The notes below the pieces were generated by a model. It did not search any database and had not been told where the DNA came from. It worked only from the letters and a program-made list of their open reading frames with translations. A program made the translations under genes and the position numbers. From positions 1,933,174 through 1,997,173 of the forward strand of contig CP151667.1 of NCBI GenBank assembly GCA_038400315.1: a stretch of 64,000 nucleotides of DNA. Direction: 5' to 3'. Positions 47,783 through 56,612 of this stretch are shown in pieces. The stretch comes from Isosphaeraceae bacterium EP7 (GTDB lineage: Bacteria > Planctomycetota > Planctomycetia > Isosphaerales > Isosphaeraceae). Positions within the stretch are counted from its first letter, which is position 1; every line of letters begins with the position of its first letter.

Positions 47783-47795
47783 TTGTCAAAGAACC
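47783..47795 (-). promoter_or_regulatory. boxA antitermination site in the rRNA leader
   Basis: The minus strand reads GGTTCTTTGACAA, a boxA-like sequence about 255 nt before the 16S gene. It is nearly the same as the copy in the 16S-23S spacer (CTTTGACAA in common), which supports both. Confidence 0.72.
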
Positions 47796-48158
47796 GACTC
47801 GAACCGAACAGTCGATACCGGGGCCGCGATCGCTCGCCGCCCGTCGCGACCGGGTCGTCTCCGGGCGTCTGCACGCCCCTCGAACCCCCCGGCCACCTTC
47901 GACACCCGCATCCGCGTCACCGCGTTTCCGCAGCGTTTCGCGTCAGGAGGGGCCACTGTATCGCGTGGCCCCGTCAGGCGTCAACCCCGATTTTTTCGGC
48001 CCCGTCGTCTCGACCGGGCCACGTCTTGAATGATCCACCCGTCGGGTCTTGCGATCTTTGCCCCGAGAGGCCTGACCGCGGACTCGAGTGAACCGGACGT
48101 TTGAGTCACCCTTCGTGTCGTTTCGCGTCTCCGCGACTCGTCACTGGCGACAAGGGGG

Positions 48159-48186
48159 ATATTACCCGAGCTTCACGGACAGTCAA
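48159..48186 (-). promoter_or_regulatory. rRNA operon promoter
   Basis: On the minus strand, TTGACT (48181-48186) and TAATAT (48159-48164) are 16 bp apart, near consensus. An A-tract (AATAAAAAACGAAG) lies roughly 20-30 bp upstream of the -35 box and could be an UP element. A C-rich segment follows the -10 box. Confidence 0.8.
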
Positions 48187-48378
48187 CACTTTCGTCTCGC
48201 TTCGTTTTTTATTCGAGCTTTTCGCTCAAGCCCTTCCTCTATATGGGGGCATTCCATATTCAGCCAAGATTCTTCGCCCAACTTCGTTTTAGAATCGCGG
48301 ACTCGACACCTTTTTCACCGAACTTTCGAAGTGCTTACCGTTCGATTGGCCGATCTCTCCAACTCATGAGGTTTCCCG

Positions 48379-49125
48379 ATGACTCGTTTCGTCCTCGCGG
48401 CCACCCCTCTCTTGCTCTCGCTTGCGGTTCAAAGCCCTACATTGGCGCAAGAAAAGGAGCATCGGATGCCCCCGACGATCACTGTGACTGGGATCGGCAA
48501 AATTTCGGCCGTCCCGGATATCGCTCAGATCAATGTCGGGGTCGTCACCCAGGCCGCCACGGCAGGGGAGGCCCTCGCCGGCAATTCGTCCTCGATGACC
48601 AAGCTTTACGCGATTCTCAAAGAGCGTGGTGTCGCCACCAAGGACCTTCAGACCTCTCAGGTCTCAATCTCCCCCGTCTATTCCCAGCCTGCACCCCATA
48701 ATCCCCAGGCCCCGAACAACGAATTTGTCCCGCGAATCGTCGGCTATCGCGTGGACAATACGCTGGAGATCACCGCCCGGAAGATCGAGAAGCTAGGCGA
48801 GCTGCTCGACGCCCTGGTGCAGTCGGGGGCCAACCAGATTCACGGCATCTCGTTCCGCGTGGACAAGCCCGAGGGACTACTCGATTCCGCCCGCAAACAG
48901 GCGATGCAAGATGCCAAGCGGAAGGCCGAGATGCTCGCTGGTGAGGCGGGGGTCGTCGTCGGTCACCCCAGATCGATCTCGGAAGGCTCCGATTTCCAGC
49001 CCCCGGTGCCCAAGTTTGCCGGTGCCATGAGGATGATGGCCGCGGATTCGACGCCGGTGGCCGCGGGCGAGCAAGAATTGAGCGTGACGGTGAACGTCGT
49101 CTATGAGCTGATATTGCCCAAATAA
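48379..49125 (+). CDS. SIMPL domain-containing exported protein (DUF541)
   Basis: A 248-residue protein. A Sec signal peptide (about 1-23, ending LAQ) is followed by the SIMPL fold: ITVTGIGKISAVPDIAQINVGV, then GYRVDNTLEIT, and the helix LLDSARKQAMQDAKRKAEMLA in two parts. Family members are periplasmic or outer-membrane-associated proteins of poorly known function, and some bind kinases or form channel-like oligomers. GAGG lies 8 nt before the ATG. The gene is divergent from the rRNA operon and has no partner in the neighbourhood. Confidence 0.9.
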   Translation: MTRFVLAATPLLLSLAVQSPTLAQEKEHRMPPTITVTGIGKISAVPDIAQINVGVVTQAATAGEALAGNSSSMTKLYAILKERGVATKDLQTSQVSISPVYSQPAPHNPQAPNNEFVPRIVGYRVDNTLEITARKIEKLGELLDALVQSGANQIHGISFRVDKPEGLLDSARKQAMQDAKRKAEMLAGEAGVVVGHPRSISEGSDFQPPVPKFAGAMRMMAADSTPVAAGEQELSVTVNVVYELILPK

Positions 49126-49503
49126 CCAGGATTAGCCACTTACCTTCAAGCTCCCGGTCGACGGAGGCCGAACACTTCGATTGACGCGACGTCGGGACGA
49201 CACTACCATGCCGCCGCCTTCCGCTCCGCCGGCTTGTTGCGTTCGGCCAAGTTTTCCGGCCGCTCGCACGTGGCAGGATCCGGAGGGCGGTCCTCAATGG
49301 TCGAGTCCTTTCCCAATCGATACTGAACGCTCGATGCCCTGAGAGGGTGTCGGACGACCCGCCAGGTTCTGATCGAGACGTCCGCCAACGACCGAAGGTG
49401 GCCGAGTGCCCGCGAACGCGGATTCTTCGGCGGATGGGGTGTGGCCGACTCGCGGCGGCGAGCGACTCGGCGATACTCGCCCAAGAGGGAAGTGCGACCT
49501 CGC
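49126..49503. other. Intergenic region before the flippase gene
   Basis: About 380 bp. The frame of the flippase is open back to a GTG at 49441, but the segment 49441-49503 encodes an Arg-rich peptide unlike a real N-terminus. No RNA gene or strong hairpin was seen. Confidence 0.4.
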
Positions 49504-51060
49504 ATGGCAACCATGACCCGACCGCCGCGCGTGCCGGCGATCCCACGCCGGGTATACCCCGATCGCCCCATCGCGGCGCCGCCGAAGGCTGCGAGCAAGG
49601 CCACGGGAACCCGCAAGATCGCAACGAACTTCCTGGCACTCAGCGTCGCTGAGATCCTCTGCCGGGGAATCTCGGTGGTCGTGACCCTGGGGCTTGCCAA
49701 GACCCTGGGCAGGGGCGGGTACGGGCGGATCGAGTTCGCCTTCAATGTCGTCTTCTGGCTGGTCTTGCTGGTTCGCGACGGATTCGAGGTCATCTCTTCG
49801 CGCGAGATTGCGCGTCATCCGCGCCTGGTCCGCCCGCTCGTCAATCACATCCTGGCCGTCAAGCTGCTCCTGGCAACGATCCTGCTGATCGGGCTGGTCG
49901 CGATTGGATGTGCGACGCTGACCGGCCCCCGCGAGCGCATCGTCCTGGGCTGTTATGGGCTGATGTTGCTGACGACGGCCCTCGGTTTAGACTTCGTCTT
50001 CCGCGGCAAGGAGCGGATGGGCCTGGTGGCCATCTCGCTCTGCATCAGGACGGCGCTCTATGCGGCGGGCGTCTGGCTGCTGGTCAGCAACGAGTCTCAC
50101 ATCATCTGGGTGCCTGTCTGCCTGGTCACGGGCGAGGCCTTCGGGATCGGCCTGGTCTGGGCGGCCTATGCACGCGAATACGGGATGCCCCGGCCTGTGC
50201 TCGGGGCCCGTTTCCTCAAGGTCTTCCTGCGCCGGGGTCGGCCGGTGGCCCTGATCCAGATCTCCCAGACGGTGATCGGGTCGGTTGACGTCATGCTGGT
50301 CGGCCTGATGAGCACCTACGCCAGCGTAGGCCTTTACAGTGCCCCCTACAGGATGATCAACGCGGTGTTGACGTTCGGCCTGATCTTCCAGCAGGTCGTC
50401 TTCCCCAGCATGGCCCGCTCCTGGCGCGAGACCCCCGAGGCCGGTCGACAGGCGCTTGATGCCCTGGTCCGGGTGCTCGTGTCGGTCTTGATCCCGCTTG
50501 CAGTCGGGACGACGCTGCTCGCCGATTCGCTGGTTGGCTGGATCCTGCCCGAGGATTTTGCCACCGCGGGGCTGCTTCTGGCCCTGGGTATCTGGCGGGC
50601 ACCCCTGCTGACCCTGGCTTATCTCTATCAGATGGCCCTGATCTCATTGAACCGCGAGATCGCCGGGTTACGGCTTCTCTTCGCGGGTGCGATCGGGTCG
50701 GGCCCGCTCGTGGCGATTCTGGGTGCAACCTTCGGACTGGAAGGGGCTTCCGCGGCGGTCGTGATCGTCGGGCTGGTCTTGATGCTGGCCGGGTACATCT
50801 GCCTGGCGGGCGAAGGTCGAAGCCCCGCCTGGCACCATCACGTCGCCAGGCCCTTACTGGCCTCGCTGGCGATGGCACCCGTCTGTCTCCTGCTCCGAAA
50901 CCGCAATCTTCCGCTCGCCGTGCTCAGCGGTGCGGCCACCTATGCTCTGACCCTCCTGGTTATCGGCGGACTGAGCATCCGCGACATCCGCGCCGTGCTG
51001 CACCCTGGACAGTTCGGGCTGGTGATCGCCGGCTCGGACGAAGCCGCCGAGCCGGCCTGA
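49504..51060 (+). CDS. Polysaccharide flippase-like membrane protein (Wzx/MATE-like)
   Basis: About 518 residues from ATG 49504 (a GTG at 49441 is possible). After a basic lead of about 40 residues there are twelve to fourteen hydrophobic helices. Typical phrases are IATNFLALSVAEILCRGISV, GLAKTLGRGGYGRIEFAFNV and SVGLYSAPYRMI. This is the oligosaccharide-flippase family that moves lipid-linked sugar units across the inner membrane. No polymerase or glycosyltransferase gene is adjacent, so the polymer is unknown. It may serve the surface glycan made with genes such as the 8.8-12.6 kb pair. Confidence 0.88.
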   Translation: MATMTRPPRVPAIPRRVYPDRPIAAPPKAASKATGTRKIATNFLALSVAEILCRGISVVVTLGLAKTLGRGGYGRIEFAFNVVFWLVLLVRDGFEVISSREIARHPRLVRPLVNHILAVKLLLATILLIGLVAIGCATLTGPRERIVLGCYGLMLLTTALGLDFVFRGKERMGLVAISLCIRTALYAAGVWLLVSNESHIIWVPVCLVTGEAFGIGLVWAAYAREYGMPRPVLGARFLKVFLRRGRPVALIQISQTVIGSVDVMLVGLMSTYASVGLYSAPYRMINAVLTFGLIFQQVVFPSMARSWRETPEAGRQALDALVRVLVSVLIPLAVGTTLLADSLVGWILPEDFATAGLLLALGIWRAPLLTLAYLYQMALISLNREIAGLRLLFAGAIGSGPLVAILGATFGLEGASAAVVIVGLVLMLAGYICLAGEGRSPAWHHHVARPLLASLAMAPVCLLLRNRNLPLAVLSGAATYALTLLVIGGLSIRDIRAVLHPGQFGLVIAGSDEAAEPA

Positions 51061-51081
51061 TTCCACGTTCGTCCGCTCTGT

Positions 51082-52155
51082 TCAGCCGGGCCAGGTCGGG
51101 ATGAGCCGGTCTTTCCTCAGCCTGGCGAACAGGTCGAGGAACGAGGCGAGGGTCGGCTGATATTCGGTGAAGCCGGCCACTCGACTTTTCGTCATGTCGG
51201 TGACGACTTCCATCTCGCGGCCCAGATCCAGGTCGGTGTGCCAGGCCGAAGCCAGCTTGCTCAGGTCCGGTTCGGCCAGCCCGTGTTTACCGGCGATCTC
51301 CGTCCAGAGTTGCCCTTTATCGGCCAGTTGTGGATCGAGCGGAGTCGCGTGCCCGGGGTAGGGGGCCGCCTCGAGGCCGAAATCGGCGGCGAGCCTCGGC
51401 CAGAGCCAGTTCCAGCGGAAGATGTCGCCGTTGACGACGTTGAACGCCTGGTTGCTGCCGGCCTCGCAGGTCGAGGCCCATTCCAGGTGCTTGGCCAGCA
51501 GCCGGGCATCGGTCACGTCCGTCAGCCCCTCCCACTGCTGGCGAGATCCCGGGAAGACGAACGGCAGGCCGGTCTCGCGGCAGATTGACGCATAGACCGC
51601 GAGCGTGACGCCCATGTTCATGGCGTTGCCGACCGCATACCCGATGATCGTATGCGGCCGATGCACGCTCCACGAGAAACCCCGCCGCTCGGCGGCCGCG
51701 AATAACTCGTCTTCCTGGGTGTAGTAGAAATTGTCGCCGGGAACTCGCGGCATCTCCTCGCGGAAGGGGGTCTCCGGCCTGGTCGCGGCGTAGGCGTCGA
51801 ACGGCCCGAGGTAATGCTTCAGGCCGGTGACGAGCGCGACATGCCGGAGTTTTCCGGAGTGGCCGAACGCGTTCATCAGGTTCCGCACCATCGCCCCGTT
51901 CACCGCGCAATTTTCGGCCTCCGTGGCCTGGCGGAGCCACGTCGCGATGAAAACATGAGAAGGGTCGACCCCTTCCAGTGCCTTCCGCACTCCTTCGGGA
52001 TCGACAAGGTCGACGGCCACCGGCTTCACGCCCTTAATGCCGATCGGCGGCTTGCGGGCGAGGCCATCGACCTCCCAACCGCGTTCAACGAGCAGGGTGG
52101 CGAGATTGTTCCCGACGATCCCGGTCACACCGGCGATCACTGCTCGGTTCGCCAT
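51082..52155 (-). CDS. PRISE-type SDR (progesterone 5-beta-reductase/iridoid synthase-like)
   Basis: A 357-residue extended SDR. ATG 52155 is used because the Rossmann motif AVIAGVTGIVGNNLATLL begins at once; an ATG-like start at 52212 would add an unlikely lead. The sequence LVTGLKHYLGPFDAYA carries the G-x-K-H-Y pattern typical of PRISE enzymes, where Lys and Tyr act in place of the classic YxxxK. NFYYTQEDELF supplies the second conserved tyrosine. PRISE enzymes reduce C=C bonds of enones. It is convergent with the flippase gene, 21 bp apart. The natural substrate is unknown. Confidence 0.87.
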   Translation of the reverse strand: MANRAVIAGVTGIVGNNLATLLVERGWEVDGLARKPPIGIKGVKPVAVDLVDPEGVRKALEGVDPSHVFIATWLRQATEAENCAVNGAMVRNLMNAFGHSGKLRHVALVTGLKHYLGPFDAYAATRPETPFREEMPRVPGDNFYYTQEDELFAAAERRGFSWSVHRPHTIIGYAVGNAMNMGVTLAVYASICRETGLPFVFPGSRQQWEGLTDVTDARLLAKHLEWASTCEAGSNQAFNVVNGDIFRWNWLWPRLAADFGLEAAPYPGHATPLDPQLADKGQLWTEIAGKHGLAEPDLSKLASAWHTDLDLGREMEVVTDMTKSRVAGFTEYQPTLASFLDLFARLRKDRLIPTWPG

Positions 52156-52374
52156 GATAGGCCCTTTAAGGACGCGATCGTTCAACCGTGGTTCCGCAGC
52201 GAGCAGGTTCAATCACCTGCCGACTGTCGCCTCGCACATCGCACAAGCCGGCAGGGGACTCGTCGTTCGAAATCTCGAGTCGTCGGCCCACGAACTCTAG
52301 GCCGGTGACGGCCCCGGGACAAGCTGGGCCGTCACCGGCCGACGTCCGATTCTGCCCGTGTCGCTGCCAAACGC

Positions 52375-53529
52375 TCAGCGCGTCAGCCAGCGGTCGAACC
52401 AGTCGAAGGCCTCGGCCTGCATGGGGCGATCGAATTTGTGGGGGCCTGGATAGAAGCTGGCGCGGTAGCGGTCGGCGACGCCGGCCTTCTTGTAGACCTC
52501 ACCCAGGATCGTGTCGGCCCGCTTCATCTCGGTGAGCGTAAAGAGCTCGTCGTCGATGTCGTTGAGGACGAGGGTTGGCCTGGGGACCCGCAGACCGAGG
52601 ATTTCGGGATAATCCAGGTCCATGGGAAGGCCGGGGACGTAGCACATCCAGGTGTGGGTGTAGGCCTTGTTCAGGAGGTAGTCTCGCCAGGTGGTCATCA
52701 TGCCGACGCAGACGGCGCAGGCGATCCGGTCGTCGGCACCGGCCAGGAAGACGGTCCGCAGCCCGCCCCCGGAAAGCCCCGCACAGCCGACCTTTCCGGC
52801 GTCGACGTCGGGCCTGGAGCAGAGGTAGTCGAGGGCACGCCGGTCCTCGGACAGGAAGATAGCCGGCCAGGTGGTCCCGGCGGAAAAGAGGGACTTGGCC
52901 ATCAAGTCCTCGTGGTTCGAGGCCCAACGGTTGTAGGCCTTGATCTCGGCCTCGGTCTCGGTGGCCGGGTCGACATCCTTGCCTCCGTCACGCGCCTTGG
53001 GCGAGACGTCCTCGGGCCGGACCCTGCGGCTGGCGAATGCGAAGGTATCATGCACCAGCACGGCGTAGCCTCGCTTGGCCAGCTGGTTGGCCCAGGGGAG
53101 TCCGCCGTAATACTCTTCCTGATGGGACTTCATCAGGGGGTGTTGGTCGTCGCCCACCTTGGTGATCTTGCGGGCACCGAAGTATTTGTTGCCGCCGTGG
53201 TCGTGCAGACCGATGATCCCCGGCAGCCGCCCCTTGGCCCCTTCGGGCTTCAGGAAGTAGGCGTCGGTCGGAGGTCCGTAGGGGAGCGACCAGCGGAGCT
53301 GCTCGACGTCGAGGCCGTCGTAATTCCAGCGCCGGATCACCTCGGCCTTCGGGGTGCCGCCGGTGTCGGGGGTGAGTAACCGATCCTCGAACGCCTTGCG
53401 AGCCTGGACGCGCCAGACTCCGATCTCGTCGGCCTTGTAGCGATCCTGGCGGAACGAGAGTCGAGCGGGGCCATCGCCGGTGATGGAGGCCGCCCAGGGT
53501 CCGTACGCGCCGATCATTGACGGTTCCAT
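52375..53529 (-). CDS. Alpha/beta hydrolase, acetyl-xylan-esterase/dienelactone-hydrolase-like
   Basis: A 384-residue protein from ATG 53529; the frame is open far upstream but that part is not protein-like. The hydrolase core has GIIGLHDHGGNKYFG (oxyanion region), nucleophile elbow GLSGGG, acid in NDIDDELFT and histidine in GPHKFDRP, so the triad is complete. No signal peptide is visible. It resembles the large-hydrolase group (abhydrolase 7/acetyl xylan esterase-like) common in planctomycetes near carbohydrate-related genes. It lies 25 bp downstream of a TIM-barrel-like exported protein gene, likely in one operon. Confidence 0.86.
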   Translation of the reverse strand: MEPSMIGAYGPWAASITGDGPARLSFRQDRYKADEIGVWRVQARKAFEDRLLTPDTGGTPKAEVIRRWNYDGLDVEQLRWSLPYGPPTDAYFLKPEGAKGRLPGIIGLHDHGGNKYFGARKITKVGDDQHPLMKSHQEEYYGGLPWANQLAKRGYAVLVHDTFAFASRRVRPEDVSPKARDGGKDVDPATETEAEIKAYNRWASNHEDLMAKSLFSAGTTWPAIFLSEDRRALDYLCSRPDVDAGKVGCAGLSGGGLRTVFLAGADDRIACAVCVGMMTTWRDYLLNKAYTHTWMCYVPGLPMDLDYPEILGLRVPRPTLVLNDIDDELFTLTEMKRADTILGEVYKKAGVADRYRASFYPGPHKFDRPMQAEAFDWFDRWLTR

Positions 53530-53554
53530 GGCCGGTCGTCCTCTAGCTTTCGGT

Positions 53555-54751
53555 TCAAGGGAGATCCATCGAACGCTCGATGCGGACCTTACGGATGGCG
53601 TCGGCATAGGCGGGTGGCAGGGCCTTGGGGCGCCCGGCCTCGTCCCACCATCGGGGAGTCTCGGAATAGATCCAGACGTACCGATCACTGGCGTCGAGTG
53701 CGGCCCGCAAGCTGCTCGCAAACGATTCGGGAGTGAAGTAATTGCGCGACGGATCGTTCGCATCCCAGCCGCGTTCACGCCAGTCGAAGTCGAGCCAGAG
53801 CCCGAACGCCGCGTCGACCGTCCTGACGGGGGGTTCGCCCGGCTTGTGGAGTGGCTGGCGGATGTCCTCGGCCGCGAGTCGGAACTGGTCGGGCTCCCTG
53901 TAGCCGTAGGAGCTTTCGAAGCCGTCGACGATCCGCGAGTCGCCGCGGGCGGCCTCGACGAGCCCTCGAACGAACGGGACGAGCAGTGCATCGCTTACGT
54001 CGGCCAGCGGCTTATTCTCCCGACGCATACGCCGACGGGGGAGGCTCGGGCCGAAGGTCAGCAGGACCGTCAGGCCGGGCTGGCCCGCCTGGAACGCGTC
54101 CATCACCGCCCGGCCGCGAATCCTGGCCTGCTCGGCGCACTCGTCGAACGAATGCGCGGCGGCCCTGGGCTGGCCTGCGTAGTCGAACAGATGCCCCTGA
54201 TACTGCTCCGTATCGAGCAGGATTCCTCGGGCTCCGCCGTCTCGGGCGAGCGACGCAGCAAGCCGGGCATTGGCCAGGACGGGGGCGAAGTCGTCGAACC
54301 AGTCGACGTCGCCGGGCGTCGTGTTGAACCGGAGGAAATTGGCTCGGAACTGGACGGGCTTGATCGCCTTGAGGTCAGCCCGAGCCGCGGCAACCTCGGG
54401 CTCAGAGAAGGCCCGACGTCCCCAGGCCTCCCAGGTGAAATTTTTCAGGGTGCCGTCGGGGAGTCTGGCGTGGACGCGGAAGACACAACCATCGAAGGGG
54501 TTGCGTTCCATCCCGGCGAGATGGGCTCGGAGATAGGCGGTGTCGGGCTCGTCCCAGCCGAATTCAATGAGGGCCTTCGGGGCGTCGGCGGCTGCGGCTG
54601 AACTGGTGGCCGTCATTGCCAGGCAGGCGAGAGTCAGAAACCGGGCGATCGCGATTCTCGCCGAGATGACAGGCCCGCTCCGAAGGACGTAGGGCAGGCC
54701 CAGTGATTGCATGGCCGCCGGAGATGAGTCGATCGGGGTGATCTGGGTCAT
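53555..54751 (-). CDS. Exported hypothetical protein with glycoside-hydrolase-like barrel
   Basis: A 398-residue protein; a hydrophobic segment about residues 30-56 ending AAAADA is the signal peptide, so the true start may be internal. The mature part begins KALIEFGWDEPDTAYLRAHL and has features of a TIM barrel: GILLDTEQYQGHLFDY, LTVLLTFGPSLP, RIVDGFESSYGY and YVWIYSETPRWW. Several conserved acids at strand ends suggest a glycoside hydrolase. I do not recognise a numbered family. Its ATG overlaps the stop of the DUF1501 gene upstream (ATGA), so these two are translationally coupled. Confidence 0.8.
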   Translation of the reverse strand: MTQITPIDSSPAAMQSLGLPYVLRSGPVISARIAIARFLTLACLAMTATSSAAAADAPKALIEFGWDEPDTAYLRAHLAGMERNPFDGCVFRVHARLPDGTLKNFTWEAWGRRAFSEPEVAAARADLKAIKPVQFRANFLRFNTTPGDVDWFDDFAPVLANARLAASLARDGGARGILLDTEQYQGHLFDYAGQPRAAAHSFDECAEQARIRGRAVMDAFQAGQPGLTVLLTFGPSLPRRRMRRENKPLADVSDALLVPFVRGLVEAARGDSRIVDGFESSYGYREPDQFRLAAEDIRQPLHKPGEPPVRTVDAAFGLWLDFDWRERGWDANDPSRNYFTPESFASSLRAALDASDRYVWIYSETPRWWDEAGRPKALPPAYADAIRKVRIERSMDLP

Positions 54752-56139
54752 CCGCCGTAGATCCCCTTGATGGGCTGGCCGGTGCAGAGGGCGAACGGGC
54801 GATTGAGGGGGTCGAGATATTCGTACGTCGGGTCGATGCCGAGGGCAGACCAGATTGTCGCGGCGATATCCCAGGGTCCGACGGCATCATGTGCGGGGTA
54901 GGCGGCGAAACGGTCGGATGCGCCGTAAACCTTTCCACGGCTCACACCTGCACCAGCCATCAGGATCGAGTAAGCCCCGGCCCAGTGCTTTCGGCCAGGC
55001 GTCGCTCCGTCGAACTTCGGTTCCAAGGCCACGAGCGGAGCCCGGCCGAACTCGCCCATGCAGACGACGAGGGTTGTTTCGAGCAAGCCGCTTTGATCGA
55101 GGTCGTCGAGCAAGGCTGACATGCTGCGGTCGAATCTCGGGAGGAGGTGGTCTCGCATGGTCTGGAAGATGTCGTTGTGCGTGTCCCACCCGTAAGCATC
55201 AATCTGCCCGGGGAACCGATCCTGGCCGCGAGCCGACTGGTTCCAGAACACCGTGACGAGCGGCACGCCCGCCTCGACGAGCCGCCTCCCGAGAAGGCAC
55301 GCCTGGCCCGAACGATGGCGCCCGTAACGATTTCTGACCGACTCGGGTTCCAGGGACAGGTCAAACGCGGTGCGGCAGACGGGGGAGTCGATCATCTCGT
55401 AGGCGCGACGATAGTGGGCGTCCATCAGGTCGAGCGTGCGGTCGGATTTGAGCCCCCGGGCGGCGGAGGTGACCGATTCGAGCAGCGAGCGCCGGACCTG
55501 GATCCGCAGCGCATCGCCTCCAACCGGCCCGAGGCCTACCGGGAGAGGCGATCCGTCGGCCGGATCCTTCACCAATAATGGGTCGAACTCACCGCCGAGA
55601 AATCCTGCATCCTGTCCCGGCCCAGGGAGTTCGGGAACCAGGGCCGGCCCGTTGACGTGCACCGAAGGGTGGGGAAGGGGGCCGCCGGGCCTGACCTTGC
55701 CGAGGAGGGCGCCGAGCACGGGAAAGTCGGTGGGGGCGGGCGACGGGTTGCCCGATCGCTGGGGGTGATAGCGGCCCGTGAGCGCCAGATAGGTGGCCGA
55801 TCCGTGGTCCAGGTCTTCGTGCGAAACCGACCGGATGAGTGTGTATTTGTCGGCCCTGCGGGCGAGCCCGGGGAGGTGCTCGCCAAGGAAGGTGCCGGGC
55901 ACGGCCGACCGGATCGCGGCGAACTCACCCCGGATCTCGCGCGGGGCGTCGGGCTTGGGGTCCCAGGTCTCAAGCTGGCTCTGGCCGCCGTTGGCGTAGA
56001 CCAGCAGCACCGACTTTGCCTTGCCGAACCCCGGGCCACGCCCCGAATCGGCCGCCCCGGACATGCCCGCGAGGCCGAACCCCAACCCTGTCAGGCCGCC
56101 GATCCGCAGGAATTCTCGCCTGGCGATAAATCGGATCAA
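54748..56139 (-). CDS. DUF1501 domain-containing Tat-exported protein
   Basis: A 463-residue protein starting at TTG 56139 with GGGAGG 9 nt upstream. RREFLRIGGLTGLGFGLAG is a twin-arginine signal. The body has the DUF1501 (sulfatase-like fold) marks SVLLVYANGGQSQLETWDPK, HEDLDHGSATYLALTGR, GWDTHNDIF and VVCMGEFGRAP. Planctomycetes have many DUF1501 genes, usually paired with DUF1549/1553 cytochrome-like genes. Here the partner is instead the barrel-like exported protein, with overlapping start and stop. The activity is unknown; the fold implies hydrolysis or transfer of phosphate or sulfate groups. Confidence 0.93.
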   Translation of the reverse strand: MIRFIARREFLRIGGLTGLGFGLAGMSGAADSGRGPGFGKAKSVLLVYANGGQSQLETWDPKPDAPREIRGEFAAIRSAVPGTFLGEHLPGLARRADKYTLIRSVSHEDLDHGSATYLALTGRYHPQRSGNPSPAPTDFPVLGALLGKVRPGGPLPHPSVHVNGPALVPELPGPGQDAGFLGGEFDPLLVKDPADGSPLPVGLGPVGGDALRIQVRRSLLESVTSAARGLKSDRTLDLMDAHYRRAYEMIDSPVCRTAFDLSLEPESVRNRYGRHRSGQACLLGRRLVEAGVPLVTVFWNQSARGQDRFPGQIDAYGWDTHNDIFQTMRDHLLPRFDRSMSALLDDLDQSGLLETTLVVCMGEFGRAPLVALEPKFDGATPGRKHWAGAYSILMAGAGVSRGKVYGASDRFAAYPAHDAVGPWDIAATIWSALGIDPTYEYLDPLNRPFALCTGQPIKGIYGG

Positions 56140-56612
56140 GGGTTAACGCCTCCCGGTTCGACGATCGGATGTTTGATGTTATACGTGGCCCCGGGACGGC
56201 CCTCAAGCGATTGGGTTCGCGGCCGGGAGATTTTCGCATCAATAAAATAAGCATTATTTATAGGTTGCATCGATCGCCGGATCGCCCTCGAACGACCCTT
56301 CACGAAACGAACCCGGCGCGTCGCAACCCCTTGAACAATGGCAAGTTGGATCGGCGATCGGTCGCCGATTCGGTCGCCCATGCCGGCGATCCGGGACGAG
56401 GCCTGGATTCGCGCCGAGGTCCCGCTTGTCTCGACCGGAGGGGCGTGGTAGGTTTGAGAGATCCTGCCTCCGTCCACAGACGGCACACGGTTCCCTCCCC
56501 GGGCTGTGTCCCTCCTCGACAGCATCAGGCCGAACGGCCCGTTCGCCCTCCAGCTCCAACGAGGTCGCGCATGGAATCAAGGCATACCAATGCCCCAAAG
56601 CGGGGGGATCGC
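56140..56612. other. Divergent intergenic region
   Basis: About 470 bp between the DUF1501 gene (minus) and the cyanophycinase-like gene (plus). A very AT-rich core lies at 56238-56268, most likely part of a promoter. The short open frames have no recognisable sequence. Confidence 0.45.

Larger units (their letters stand above)
47528..48378. other. rRNA leader and divergent promoter region
   Basis: About 850 bp between the 16S gene and the SIMPL gene. It has the rRNA promoter (48159-48186), a leader of about 620 nt with boxA (47783-47795), and AT-rich sequence on the SIMPL side. No protein-coding gene is supported here. Confidence 0.7.
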
